19,705 nt of DNA from JACJXF01 sp964349045 (GCA_964349045.1 CAYGFI010000089.1:1-19705), one strand, 5' to 3'. Shown: positions 7,776 to 15,651, numbered from the stretch's first letter. Translations and numbers: made by a program. The notes: a model not told the origin generated them from the letters alone.

Positions 7776-8513
7776 TTATTTCCCGGAAACATATAAACTC
7801 GCTATACCTCCGCTTAGTTTTTTAAATTCAGAGATTCGAAATCCCGCTTGCAGCAATGTATCCCTCATTTTTTCACCATGCGGAAATGAATAAATCGATT
7901 CGGGCAGGTACTGGTATGCCTGTGGATCGGCAGAAAAAATCCTTGCAAGCAAGGACAGAATCCTCTTTGAATAGAAGTTATACAGGAAGGCCATGATGCC
8001 TGTGGGTTGAGAAAATTCAAGGACAAGCAGGTACCCTCCATCTTTAAGCACCCGGTGCATCTCAGAAATTCCTTTTTCCGGGTTTTCATAATTCCTTACG
8101 CCAAAAGCTACCGTTACAAAATCAAATTGTTTATCCGGAAAATCCAATTCTTCTGAATCGCCTGACTGGAAACAGAGGGATGATAATCCTCTTTGTTCTG
8201 CTTTTATCCTGGCTATCTTCAGCATTTCCTCTGAAATATCAACTCCTGTGATTGCCCCGGGTCTCAACTTTGAAAGTTCTATGGCCATGTCGCCGGTTCC
8301 GGTAGCGACATCAAGGATATTCAGTTCATTCAGAGGGATCTGAGATATTGCACTAAGTCTTTTTAATGATTTGACAACTTTCCTTCTCCAACGTACATCA
8401 GCGTTCATAGAAAGAAAGTGATTCAGAAAATCATATTTACCCGCTATGACATTAAACATCTGAGTAACCTGTTGTTTGTGGGTTCCGGGCCTGTCTTTGT
8501 AGGGTTTGGTCAA
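7776..8513 (-). CDS. ubiE: Demethylmenaquinone methyltransferase (UbiE/MenG)
   Basis: A 245-residue class I SAM-dependent enzyme that methylates demethylmenaquinone in the last step of menaquinone synthesis. Evidence: the family start VTQMFNVIAGKYDFLNH (16-32), SAM motif I LDVATGTGDM (67-76), acidic GVDIS (D92), the UbiE signature FGVRNYENPEKGI (137-149), LEFSQP (165-170), and the C-terminal ADPQAYQYLPESIYSFP block. Length matches the family (about 240-250). The start codon appears to be TTG (8513); no in-frame ATG or GTG occurs before the upstream stop. It lies upstream of porT on the same strand with 161 bp between. Its own leader contains an 8-mer repeat array. Confidence 0.95.
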   Translation of the reverse strand: MTKPYKDRPGTHKQQVTQMFNVIAGKYDFLNHFLSMNADVRWRRKVVKSLKRLSAISQIPLNELNILDVATGTGDMAIELSKLRPGAITGVDISEEMLKIARIKAEQRGLSSLCFQSGDSEELDFPDKQFDFVTVAFGVRNYENPEKGISEMHRVLKDGGYLLVLEFSQPTGIMAFLYNFYSKRILSLLARIFSADPQAYQYLPESIYSFPHGEKMRDTLLQAGFRISEFKKLSGGIASLYVSGK

Positions 8514-8571
8514 TTCGTGGTATTTTTTTAGGAGGGGTAAAAATAAGGATTATATTTGTATTTTTGGGTGC

Positions 8572-8655
8572 TTGATGGGCGTGATGGGCGTGACGGGCGT
8601 GACGGCGTGACGGACGTGAGGGCGTGAAGGCGTGAAGGCGTGAGGGCATGACGAG
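8572..8655 (+). repeat. 8/9-bp tandem repeat array 2 (GTGACGGC family)
   Basis: Units read GTGATGGGC, GTGACGGGC, GTGACGGC, GTGACGGAC, GTGAGGGC, GTGAAGGC twice, GTGAGGGC and ATGACGAG, preceded by a partial TTGATGGGC. Some are 9 bp, the rest 8. The array lies upstream of ubiE. A second array of the same family in the opposite orientation follows after about 50 bp (8707), so the two form an inverted pair. The 316 bp between ubiE and the SDR gene contain little else. Confidence 0.92.
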
Positions 8656-8706
8656 TCAGCGAGTTGTGGAGAATAGGAACGTGTGATTATTATTTAACTT
8701 TCTTCC

Positions 8707-8769
8707 CTCGTTACCTCGTTACCCCGTTACCCCGTTACCTCGTTACCTCGTCACCTCGTCACGCATCAC
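8707..8769 (-). repeat. 8-bp tandem repeat array 3 (CTCGTTAC, complement GTAACGAG)
   Basis: Seven 8-bp units: CTCGTTAC twice, CCCGTTAC twice, CTCGTTAC, CTCGTCAC twice, then a degenerate GCATCAC. Read on the minus strand these are GTGACGAG and GTAACGRG, the same family as the other arrays but dominated by the variant GTAACG. It precedes the SDR start by about 60 bp and forms an inverted pair with array 2. Confidence 0.92.
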
Positions 8770-8829
8770 GTCAAAACCACATTCTGAAAAAAACTCCCAT
8801 CAAAGCACAAACACTGTTATACCAAAGGA

Positions 8830-9588
8830 ATGAACAAAACAGCCCTCATAACCGGCGCCACGGCCGGAATCGGTGAAGCAACCGCCCTGCTTCTTGCCAA
8901 AAATGGTTACAATATCATTATTACAGGAAGGCGTGGATCACGTCTGGAGCAGCTAAAGAAAAAGATAGAATCGGAAACCAAAGCAGAAGTCCTTTCGCTT
9001 ACATTTGATGTAAGAAAACTACCTGAAGTGAAGCAGGCGATATCCTCCCTCGATAAAAAATGGAAGCAGATTGATGTCCTGGTAAATAATGCCGGCTTGT
9101 CGGTTGGACTAAGCCATATTGATAAAGGTGAAATTGACGACTGGGAGCGTATGATTGACACCAATATCAAAGGCTTGCTGTATGTTACCAGGGAGGTGAG
9201 TCCGCTGATGGTTGAAAGAAAAAGCGGACACATTATTAACATCGCATCGATTGCCGGAAAGGAAGTTTACGATGGAGGAAATGTGTATTGTGCAACAAAA
9301 CATGCCGTAGATGCGCTGAGCAAGAGCATGAGGATTGATCTTTTGCATGATAATATCAAAGTTACCAATATTGCACCGGGTATGGTGGAAACGGAGTTTT
9401 CCATCGTAAGGTTCAAGGGGGATAAAGAACGCGCCGATAAAGTTTACCAGGGACTCACACCACTTTTCGCACAGGATATTGCCGAAGCGATTCTGTTTGT
9501 CGTAACCCGGCCGGAGCACGTTTGCATTAATGATATGTTGATTATGCCGATGGCGCAGGCGGCGGTGGCACATGTTTTGAGGACGTGA
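8830..9588 (+). CDS. Short-chain dehydrogenase/reductase (YdfG-like)
   Basis: A 252-residue classical SDR that transfers hydride between NAD(P)(H) and an alcohol or carbonyl. Visible features are the cofactor loop TGATAGIG (8-15), basic GRR at 33-35 (suggesting NADP preference), NNAG (86-89), catalytic Ser140, Tyr153 and Lys157 (YCATK), and PG at 183-184. It resembles YdfG, a serine/3-hydroxy acid dehydrogenase, but substrate cannot be fixed from motifs. ATG 8830 is preceded by AAAGGA, a possible ribosome-binding site. The stop codon TGA (9586-9588) lies inside the first GTGA unit of repeat array 4, so the array starts exactly where the reading frame ends. Confidence 0.94.
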   Translation: MNKTALITGATAGIGEATALLLAKNGYNIIITGRRGSRLEQLKKKIESETKAEVLSLTFDVRKLPEVKQAISSLDKKWKQIDVLVNNAGLSVGLSHIDKGEIDDWERMIDTNIKGLLYVTREVSPLMVERKSGHIINIASIAGKEVYDGGNVYCATKHAVDALSKSMRIDLLHDNIKVTNIAPGMVETEFSIVRFKGDKERADKVYQGLTPLFAQDIAEAILFVVTRPEHVCINDMLIMPMAQAAVAHVLRT

Positions 9589-9660
9589 GGGATGACGTGA
9601 TGACGTGACGACGTGACGGAGTGACGACGTGAGGGCGTGACGGCGTGAAGACGTAAAGGT
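9585..9660 (+). repeat. 8-bp tandem repeat array 4 (left arm of S23 unit)
   Basis: After GTGAGGGATGAC come eight in-register units: GTGATGAC, GTGACGAC, GTGACGGA, GTGACGAC, GTGAGGGC, GTGACGGC, GTGAAGAC and GTAAAGGT. The first GTGA supplies the SDR stop codon. It is inverted relative to array 5 at 10169-10224, and the two enclose the four-helix-bundle gene. The inner ends are also similar: GTAAAGGT here against GCAAGGGT in the complement of array 5. Confidence 0.94.
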
Positions 9661-9779
9661 GGGTGGAATCGGTTTTTATAATTTCATTTTTTATCTGAAA
9701 ATAAAATCTACACAATTAAAAAATTTGCAAAATGAGGCTGATTTTTATTTTCTTATGCCATTAAGGGGTAAAACACAAT

Positions 9780-10148
9780 ATGGGAGCAACAATTCATTCT
9801 CATAAAGATCTTGATGTCTGGAAAAGATCAATCGCTATGGTTAAGGATGTGTACCTCATAACCAGGGAATTTCCGGTGGATGAAAAATATGGGATAGTCC
9901 AACAAATGAGAAGAGCAGCCGTTTCTGTGCCTTCTAATATTGCTGAAGGATCGGGAAGGAATTCAGACAAGGAATTTATTCATTTCCTGTCATTTGCCCA
10001 AGGTTCATTAGCTGAATTAGAAACACAGATAATTATTTCAAAGGAATTAAAGTATTTTTCTGAGATTGATGTATTCGAATCTCACATAAAATCGATTAGA
10101 CTAATGATCAAAGGGCTTATAAAGATGTTAATGGAAAGAAGTACTTAA
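9780..10148 (+). CDS. Four-helix-bundle protein, S23/23S rRNA intervening-sequence family (avd-like fold)
   Basis: A 122-residue all-helical protein with the hallmark pattern of the S23 family: LDVWKRSIAMVKDVY (11-25), EKYGIVQQMRRAAVSVPSN (35-53), IAEGSGR (54-60), and FLSFAQGSLAELETQI (69-84). Members were first found in insertions in 23S rRNA genes and share their fold with Avd of diversity-generating retroelements; they form basic pentamers thought to bind nucleic acid. No rRNA, reverse transcriptase or template repeat is present, so neither role is supported. The gene stands alone, starts at ATG 9780, and is enclosed by inverted 8-mer arrays. The biological role is unknown. Confidence 0.92.
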   Translation: MGATIHSHKDLDVWKRSIAMVKDVYLITREFPVDEKYGIVQQMRRAAVSVPSNIAEGSGRNSDKEFIHFLSFAQGSLAELETQIIISKELKYFSEIDVFESHIKSIRLMIKGLIKMLMERST

Positions 10149-10168
10149 CGAAATCCAAATACCCTTGC

Positions 10169-10224
10169 GTCGTCACCCCGTCACGTCCTCACGCCGTCAC
10201 TCCGTCACGCCCTCACGAGTTTAC
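10169..10224 (-). repeat. 8-bp tandem repeat array 5 (right arm of S23 unit)
   Basis: Units on the plus strand: GTCGTCAC, CCCGTCAC, GTCCTCAC, GCCGTCAC, TCCGTCAC, GCCCTCAC and GAGTTTAC. Read on the minus strand these are GTGACGAC, GTGACGGG and similar, so the array is inverted relative to array 4. The last unit contains the TAA stop of the Ldh gene (10221-10223), mirroring array 4, where the first unit contains the SDR stop. Confidence 0.93.
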
Positions 10225-11297
10225 CTGACATCAAACTCTATCCCGAGCTCCCCGGCAATTTCCTTCATCTCCTTAGCTATCGCCGGAATTACATTAATAC
10301 CTTCCTTGGAGATTTTTTCTTCTTTCAGGCGCTCAGGTTCACCGGGAACCAATACTTCATCATGTCCGGCAGAAGGAGTAGCACTTTTGAATGTGTGGAT
10401 CCACTCATCCATTTTGGCTTTGAATTCCGATGCAGGCTGAAATGCATCGATCCTCATGGATCCGAAGAAATGGCCCGTCCCCTCTCCAACTTTTTTATCA
10501 AGAACGGGAAGATAGGCAACTGAAGGCGGCACAAAAGGTCCGAAGTTAGCCCCGGAAAGTACTGCCGAAAATATATCGACCACCGAGCTCATACAATAAC
10601 CTTTATGACTTCCATGCACGTAATCTCCCCCGAGAGTAAGCATGGAGCCACCTCGTGTAAGTATATCCGGGTCGTCGGAAGGCTGACCGTCTTTATCCTG
10701 AACAAAACCCAGGGGGACCTTTTCGCCTTTTTTGGCAGAAACCGCCAGTTTACCTCTTGCAATGGGCGTTGTAGAAAAATCTGCCACGAAGGGAGGGTAT
10801 TTTCCTGCAGGGATGGCAACTGCTATCGGGTTTGTCCCCAGCAATTTGCTTAAAGAAAAAGTGGGCGCTACAAGTGGATTGGCATTTGTCATGGCGATCC
10901 CGATCATATCGTGTTCAAGAGCTTTCATGGCATAATAACCGGCAATACCGAAGTGATTTGATCCCCGGGTTGATACCCATCCCGATCCGCACTGACGTGC
11001 TTTTTCGATGGCAACTTTCATGGACCAGGCCGAGGCAATCATTCCAATTGCACCGTCCCCGTCAACAACGGCCGTACTGGGCGTTTCATGTACAATACGA
11101 ATATTGGGTTTTATGTTAATACGATTTGCTTTCCAGAGCTGGTAATAGTCTTTAATACGAATCATTCCGTGGGAGGAAAGTCCTCGTAATTCGGCAGCAA
11201 TAAACACATCGGCGGTTATCTCTGCATCTGCCGGGGTGCAACCCATTTTGATAAAAACCTGTTCGGTGAAATTGCGGAGGTATTGGGGAGTGTACAT
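10221..11297 (-). CDS. Ldh-family (malate/L-lactate/ureidoglycolate-type) dehydrogenase
   Basis: A 358-residue NAD(P)-dependent oxidoreductase of the MDH/LDH type 2 family (COG2055), acting on 2-hydroxy acids. Motifs include ELRGLSSHGMIRI (36-48), VVDGDGAIG (77-85), STRGSNHFGIAGYY (109-122, with a catalytic His), LLGTNPIAVAIP (152-163), VADFSTTPIARGK (171-183), HGSHKGYCMS (228-237) and the C-terminal VLVPGEPE. The exact substrate cannot be read from sequence. Length fits the family (about 330-360). It starts at ATG 11297 and converges on the SDR/S23 region; the stop codon lies in repeat array 5. A nitroreductase gene lies upstream on the same strand, 63 bp away. Confidence 0.93.
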   Translation of the reverse strand: MYTPQYLRNFTEQVFIKMGCTPADAEITADVFIAAELRGLSSHGMIRIKDYYQLWKANRINIKPNIRIVHETPSTAVVDGDGAIGMIASAWSMKVAIEKARQCGSGWVSTRGSNHFGIAGYYAMKALEHDMIGIAMTNANPLVAPTFSLSKLLGTNPIAVAIPAGKYPPFVADFSTTPIARGKLAVSAKKGEKVPLGFVQDKDGQPSDDPDILTRGGSMLTLGGDYVHGSHKGYCMSSVVDIFSAVLSGANFGPFVPPSVAYLPVLDKKVGEGTGHFFGSMRIDAFQPASEFKAKMDEWIHTFKSATPSAGHDEVLVPGEPERLKEEKISKEGINVIPAIAKEMKEIAGELGIEFDVR

Positions 11298-11360
11298 TCT
11301 AAGCGGTATTTAATTTATTATTCAGAAGCAAATATAGTATTTATTGCAAACGATAAGATT

Positions 11361-12104
11361 CTAAGGCAAAAACCCCTGCTTCCTTATCACCTCCAGGAAC
11401 TTCTCTGAAAAAAAAACGTTATCTTTTTTGGTATATCTTTTATCTGTAAAGATTTGTGCAAGGTTATCTAGCTGGTTTATTTCGAGCAATTCAAGGGTTT
11501 GAGCTGAATTTTCCCGCTCACTGTAAATTGCATTTATATGTTCTGGTGTAAACTCCCTGTAAGTTTCATAATGAACCACCGAATCCATTGGTAAGCGTTC
11601 GGTAAGTCCGGGAACATCTTCAGGGTAGCCCATTACAATTGCGGCAACCGGAACCACCCTAAGGGGCAGTTTAAGGATTTCGATGATTTTATCGGCGTTG
11701 TATGTGGCTGTACCCAGGTAACAGATTCCAAGCCCTTGAGCTTCGGCTTCCAGGCAAACATTTTGTGAAGCCAGCAAGGCATCGATAGCTCCCGTGAAAA
11801 AAGAAAGAAAATTGTCATATCCCGGCGCCGCGTTTCTCTGAAGACACCAGGAGTTAAAGCGGTTAAAATCTGCACAGAAGGTAATATGTACCGGTGCAGT
11901 CTTAACCATGTCCTGTTTAAAATGCGCATCCCAGAGTTTTTCTTTTAAAGGGGGGTCAGTTGTTACAATCATTGAATACACCTGCATGTTCCCTGTGGTT
12001 GATGCACGGGAGCCGGCATGAAGCACCCCGGCAAGTATTTCAGGGGAAATTGGGTCTGGTTTGTAGTTACGGATTGAGCGATGATTTTGAATTTCTTTGA
12101 TCAT
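11361..12104 (-). CDS. Nitroreductase family protein (NfsA/FRP-like flavin reductase)
   Basis: A 247-residue FMN-dependent NAD(P)H oxidoreductase. FMN-binding elements are HRSIRNYKPDPIS near the N-terminus, RASTTGNMQVYSMIV, and the later GLGICYLGTATYN and VMGYPED, matching NfsA-type nitroreductases, which reduce nitroaromatics, quinones or flavins. The physiological substrate is unknown. I chose ATG 12104 (MIKEIQNHRSIR), which matches family starts; the open frame reaches a TTG at 12230, but that adds 42 residues with no family resemblance. A TATACTTG box (one mismatch to TAnnTTTG) at 12123-12130 on the minus strand fits a promoter for this start. It may be co-transcribed with the Ldh gene downstream. 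Confidence 0.9.
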   Translation of the reverse strand: MIKEIQNHRSIRNYKPDPISPEILAGVLHAGSRASTTGNMQVYSMIVTTDPPLKEKLWDAHFKQDMVKTAPVHITFCADFNRFNSWCLQRNAAPGYDNFLSFFTGAIDALLASQNVCLEAEAQGLGICYLGTATYNADKIIEILKLPLRVVPVAAIVMGYPEDVPGLTERLPMDSVVHYETYREFTPEHINAIYSERENSAQTLELLEINQLDNLAQIFTDKRYTKKDNVFFSEKFLEVIRKQGFLP

Positions 12105-12372
12105 GGGTTTTGATTTAAACTGCAAGTATAGCAAAAGCCTGATGAAAAAGAAATTGGCCCTAATACTTTTTCTGCATTTTGTGACCATTGTTAACTTTAT
12201 ATGGTTTGTGGTTAAAAAATTTATATTCAATCAATTAAATATAATTTATTAATGGATAAAAGGACCAGTATGTTCATATCGAAAATAAAAAACGTTAAAA
12301 AACATGGTTCAGAATACCCTATTTTACTAAACATTCCATAATTTAGGCCGTCAAAGAAAAACTCATTTTATC

Positions 12373-15300
12373 ATGAAAAAGAACAAACTAATTTTCTCAT
12401 GTTTATATGTTATCGTATTCTTACTTTCTTTTTTAACATATGATCTTCAGGCAAAGGAAAAGCCGGCTCCGCCTGCAGACAGTTTGAAAAGCAGCGCTTT
12501 CAGCGGGCTTAAACTCCGAAGCATTGGTCCGGCATTCACCTCAGGACGTATTTCATGTCTTGCGGTTAATCCTGCAAATCATTCCGAATATTTCGTGGGA
12601 GTTGCTTCGGGGAATGTCTGGAAAACCACGAATTCAGGAACAACCTTCGAACCCGTTTTTGATAGTTACGGTTCTTACGCCATTGGAACTATCGCCATGG
12701 ATCCAACCAACCACAATGTAATATGGGTTGGTACCGGTGAGAATAACCATCAGCGTGCATTGGGATTTGGCGATGGTGTTTACAAATCCGTAAACGGCGG
12801 AAAATCCTGGGAGAATGTGGGTCTCAAAGAATCCCGCCAGATAGGAGGAATTGTAGTTGATCCTGAAAACCCCGATATCGTTTTTGTTGCCGCGGAAGGC
12901 TCAGCATGGGGTCCGGGTGGTGATCGCGGACTTTACAAAACCACCGATGGTGGAAAAACCTGGAAAAAAACTCTTTCCATTTCTGAAGAAACAGGTGTGA
13001 ATAACATCCTTATGGATCCCTTTGATAACAATGTGTTATTTGCCACGAGTGAGCAAAGAAGAAGGCATATTTACACCAAAATCGGGGGAGGTCCGGAAAC
13101 GGCTCTCTATAAATCGACTGATAAAGGTGAAACATGGCGTAAAATTACAAAAGGATTACCCTCTGCCGACATGGGTGGAACAGGCCTGGCCATATCCCCT
13201 GTTGACAATAACCTGATGTACATTATCATTGAAGCCGCTGATGGAGAGAGTGGTTTTTTCCGCTCCACCGACCGGGGCGAATCATGGGAAAAAATGAGTG
13301 ACCATGCTTCAAGTGGTCAGTACTACGGGGTGATTTTCTGTGATCCAAAGGATCCCGATAAGGTATACTCCCTCGATACCTATAGTAAGTTTACTGAAGA
13401 CGGAGGAAAAACATGGAAGAATATAGGAAATGAAAACCGCCATGTTGATGATCACGGTTTCTGGATCGATCCTTCAGACACACAGCATTTTATGATTGGA
13501 GGAGATGGGGGATTGTATGAGACTTTTGATGCCGGTAAAAAATGGCTGTTCAAAAGCAACCTGCCGGTAACCCAGTTTTACCGCGTGGGGGTTGATAACA
13601 ATTACCCCTTTTACAATGTTTACGGGGGAACGCAGGATAATAATACATTTGGCGGGCCATCGGCAAATATAAGTTCAGATGGAGTAAGCAGTGAAGAATG
13701 GTATCCTGTTCTCGGGGGAGATGGTTTCTGGGTGCAGATTGATCCCACCGATCCGAATATCGTTTATTGCGAGTACCAGTATGGAAATGTTTACCGCTTT
13801 GATAAAAAGTCGGGCGAGTTGCTTTACATCAAACCACAGCCTTCAGAAACTGAATTAACCTACAAATGGAACTGGAATGCGCCTCTTATTATGAGTTCCC
13901 ATTCGAATAAAAGACTTTACATAGCTGCTGATAAGATTTTCCGTTCTGATGACCAGGGCAATAGCTGGAATGTAATTTCAGGAGATATCACCACTCAAAC
14001 CGACCGAAACACCTGGCCGGTTATGGGTCATTACTGGAGTTCCGATGCAGTAGCCAGGGATGTATCAACCTCACAATGGGGAACAGCAGTATCACTTTGT
14101 GAATCCCCTTTAAATGAGAATCTTATCTTTGCCGGAACCGATGACGGTGTACTCTCCATTACTGAAGATGCAGGGAAAACCTGGAGAACGGTTAAGAATT
14201 TCGCCGGGATACCTGAGTACACCTACATCAGTGATATTCTTGCTTCAAAACATGATGAGAATATTGTATTTGTATCTTTCGACAATCATCAGAGAGATGA
14301 TTTCAATCCTTATATTCTGATGAGCCCGGACAAGGGGAAAACATGGAAAAACATAACATCTGATCTGCCGGTTCGCGGCATGGTTCATAGTCTCGGGCAG
14401 GATTTTGTTAACCCGAACCTACTGTTTGCAGGCACTGAGTTTGGTTTCTTTTTCTCCATTGATGGAGGAATTGAATGGATTCAGTTAAGTGCAGGGATTC
14501 CGACAATTTCTGTAAGAGATATGGCCATTCAGAAAAGAGAAAACGACCTTGTACTTGCCACATTTGGGAGAGGGTTCTACATTCTGGATGATTATACACC
14601 ACTCCGCAAGCTTGCTGAAGAAAAAGACATTTTAAAATCGGAATCGAATATCTTCCCTGTTTCTGATGCACTGATGTATGTGCAGACGAGAGGCAAATAC
14701 GGGCAGGGTGCGACACTTTTTACAACTGCCAATCCCGAATTCGGAGCGACGATCACTTATTTTCTGAAAGATACTCCAAAAACACTGCGTGACATCCGCA
14801 AGGAGAAGGAGAAAGAGCTTTTTAAGAATAAAAAACCTATTCCACAGCTCAGTCCTGAAGCCCAGATGGCAGAGACGTCAGAAGAAGCGCCTTATCTCCT
14901 TTTCACAATTTTTGATTCCCAGGGAAACCCGGTAAGGAAAATTACCAGCAGTCCAAAAAAAGGCATTAACCGCGTTACCTGGGACCTTCGTTATAGCAGT
15001 TCATTCCCTGCCAGAACAAAAGACAACAAATTTGATCCCTTTGCAAAAGACAGAGGCGGGATATCAGCGATGCCGGGAGTGTATAAAGTATCGGCAGACA
15101 TGATCGTGCGCGGAGAGACAGTTCCTGTTGGAAATCCGGTAACTTTTAACACCATTGCTCTTAATAACAGCACAATTCCACCGGCAAACAGAGCAGAGTT
15201 ATTAAGTTTTCAGAAGGAAACAGCAGATTTAGCAGGAGTATTAACAGGGATAACCAGAGAAATCCAGTCAAGTCTGAGCGAGATGGTCCAGATCAGGCAA

Positions 15301-15651
15301 ACCCTTAACCAGTCGGCCTCTGCAGATATGGAAATAATAAAAACAGCCCGTAAAGTTGAAGAAGGTCTGAGAGATTTGCTTTACAGCATTACCGGGCCGG
15401 AGGCAAAAGCCAGTCAGGAGGAAGTTCCGCCAATGCTGATGCCAGCCGAGCAGCGATTAGGTTTCCTTACCGAATCCTCCTGGTCATCGACCTCAGAAGT
15501 GACGAAAACACAGCGTGATGCATTAGCGATTCTGAAGAAACAAGTTCCTCGATTCAGAGACACGCTCACAGAATTAAAGTCAGGCATGGAGAAACTCAGA
15601 AAAGAAATGAATGCAAAAGGGATGTCGTGGACGCCGGGGAGGGTTATGTAA
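12373..15651 (+). CDS. Secreted Asp-box (BNR) repeat beta-propeller protein, VPS10/sortilin-like
   Basis: A 1092-residue exported protein. A signal peptide (about 1-27, ending YDLQA) leads into two propeller-like halves with at least ten Asp-boxes of the form S-x-D-x-G-x-x-W, for example SVNGGKSW (139-146), TTDGGKTW (190-197), STDKGETW (248-255), TEDGGKTW (341-348), TEDAGKTW (597-604) and SPDKGKTW (651-658), ending in ATFGRGFYILDD (729-740). A FlgD/Ig-like strand region near 890-930 (GINRVTWDLRY) and a helical tail (about 985-1085) follow. Such proteins are often annotated as glycosyl hydrolases or sortilin-like, but no catalytic residues can be assigned. No type IX C-terminal sorting domain is visible, so it is probably periplasmic or membrane-associated. 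Confidence 0.9.
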   Translation: MKKNKLIFSCLYVIVFLLSFLTYDLQAKEKPAPPADSLKSSAFSGLKLRSIGPAFTSGRISCLAVNPANHSEYFVGVASGNVWKTTNSGTTFEPVFDSYGSYAIGTIAMDPTNHNVIWVGTGENNHQRALGFGDGVYKSVNGGKSWENVGLKESRQIGGIVVDPENPDIVFVAAEGSAWGPGGDRGLYKTTDGGKTWKKTLSISEETGVNNILMDPFDNNVLFATSEQRRRHIYTKIGGGPETALYKSTDKGETWRKITKGLPSADMGGTGLAISPVDNNLMYIIIEAADGESGFFRSTDRGESWEKMSDHASSGQYYGVIFCDPKDPDKVYSLDTYSKFTEDGGKTWKNIGNENRHVDDHGFWIDPSDTQHFMIGGDGGLYETFDAGKKWLFKSNLPVTQFYRVGVDNNYPFYNVYGGTQDNNTFGGPSANISSDGVSSEEWYPVLGGDGFWVQIDPTDPNIVYCEYQYGNVYRFDKKSGELLYIKPQPSETELTYKWNWNAPLIMSSHSNKRLYIAADKIFRSDDQGNSWNVISGDITTQTDRNTWPVMGHYWSSDAVARDVSTSQWGTAVSLCESPLNENLIFAGTDDGVLSITEDAGKTWRTVKNFAGIPEYTYISDILASKHDENIVFVSFDNHQRDDFNPYILMSPDKGKTWKNITSDLPVRGMVHSLGQDFVNPNLLFAGTEFGFFFSIDGGIEWIQLSAGIPTISVRDMAIQKRENDLVLATFGRGFYILDDYTPLRKLAEEKDILKSESNIFPVSDALMYVQTRGKYGQGATLFTTANPEFGATITYFLKDTPKTLRDIRKEKEKELFKNKKPIPQLSPEAQMAETSEEAPYLLFTIFDSQGNPVRKITSSPKKGINRVTWDLRYSSSFPARTKDNKFDPFAKDRGGISAMPGVYKVSADMIVRGETVPVGNPVTFNTIALNNSTIPPANRAELLSFQKETADLAGVLTGITREIQSSLSEMVQIRQTLNQSASADMEIIKTARKVEEGLRDLLYSITGPEAKASQEEVPPMLMPAEQRLGFLTESSWSSTSEVTKTQRDALAILKKQVPRFRDTLTELKSGMEKLRKEMNAKGMSWTPGRVM

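Larger units (their letters stand above)
9585..10224 (+). other. Candidate small element: S23-type gene bracketed by inverted 8-mer arrays
   Basis: A 640-bp unit fills the whole space between two convergent genes. It consists of array 4, about 120 bp of AT-rich leader, the four-helix-bundle gene, about 20 bp, and array 5 in inverted orientation. The outer edges coincide with the stop codons of SDR and Ldh. In RNA the arms could pair through GUGACGNN with NNCGUCAC units. S23-type ORFs in 23S rRNA intervening sequences are likewise enclosed by complementary flanks. That this is a mobile or self-structured unit is inference; I know no described element of this form. Confidence 0.35.

Noticed and set aside
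8664..8876. 70-codon plus-strand frame with repeated RYLVT
   Set aside because: Its periodicity comes from the 8-mer array read in one frame, and it overlaps the SDR start.
9780..10148. Avd-like gene considered as part of a diversity-generating retroelement
   Set aside because: No reverse transcriptase or template/variable repeat pair is present in the window.
8572..10224. Repeat arrays considered as CRISPR arrays
   Set aside because: The periods are 7-9 bp with no unique spacers and no cas genes, so these are simple tandem repeats.
9585..10224. S23 unit considered as part of a 23S rRNA intervening sequence
   Set aside because: No rRNA-like sequence flanks it; the neighbours are protein-coding SDR and Ldh genes.
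10165..10440. 91-codon plus-strand frame
   Set aside because: It is array 5 plus the antisense of the Ldh gene.
12105..12230. N-terminal extension of the nitroreductase from TTG 12230
   Set aside because: The added 42 residues resemble no nitroreductase start, and a promoter-like box lies inside them.
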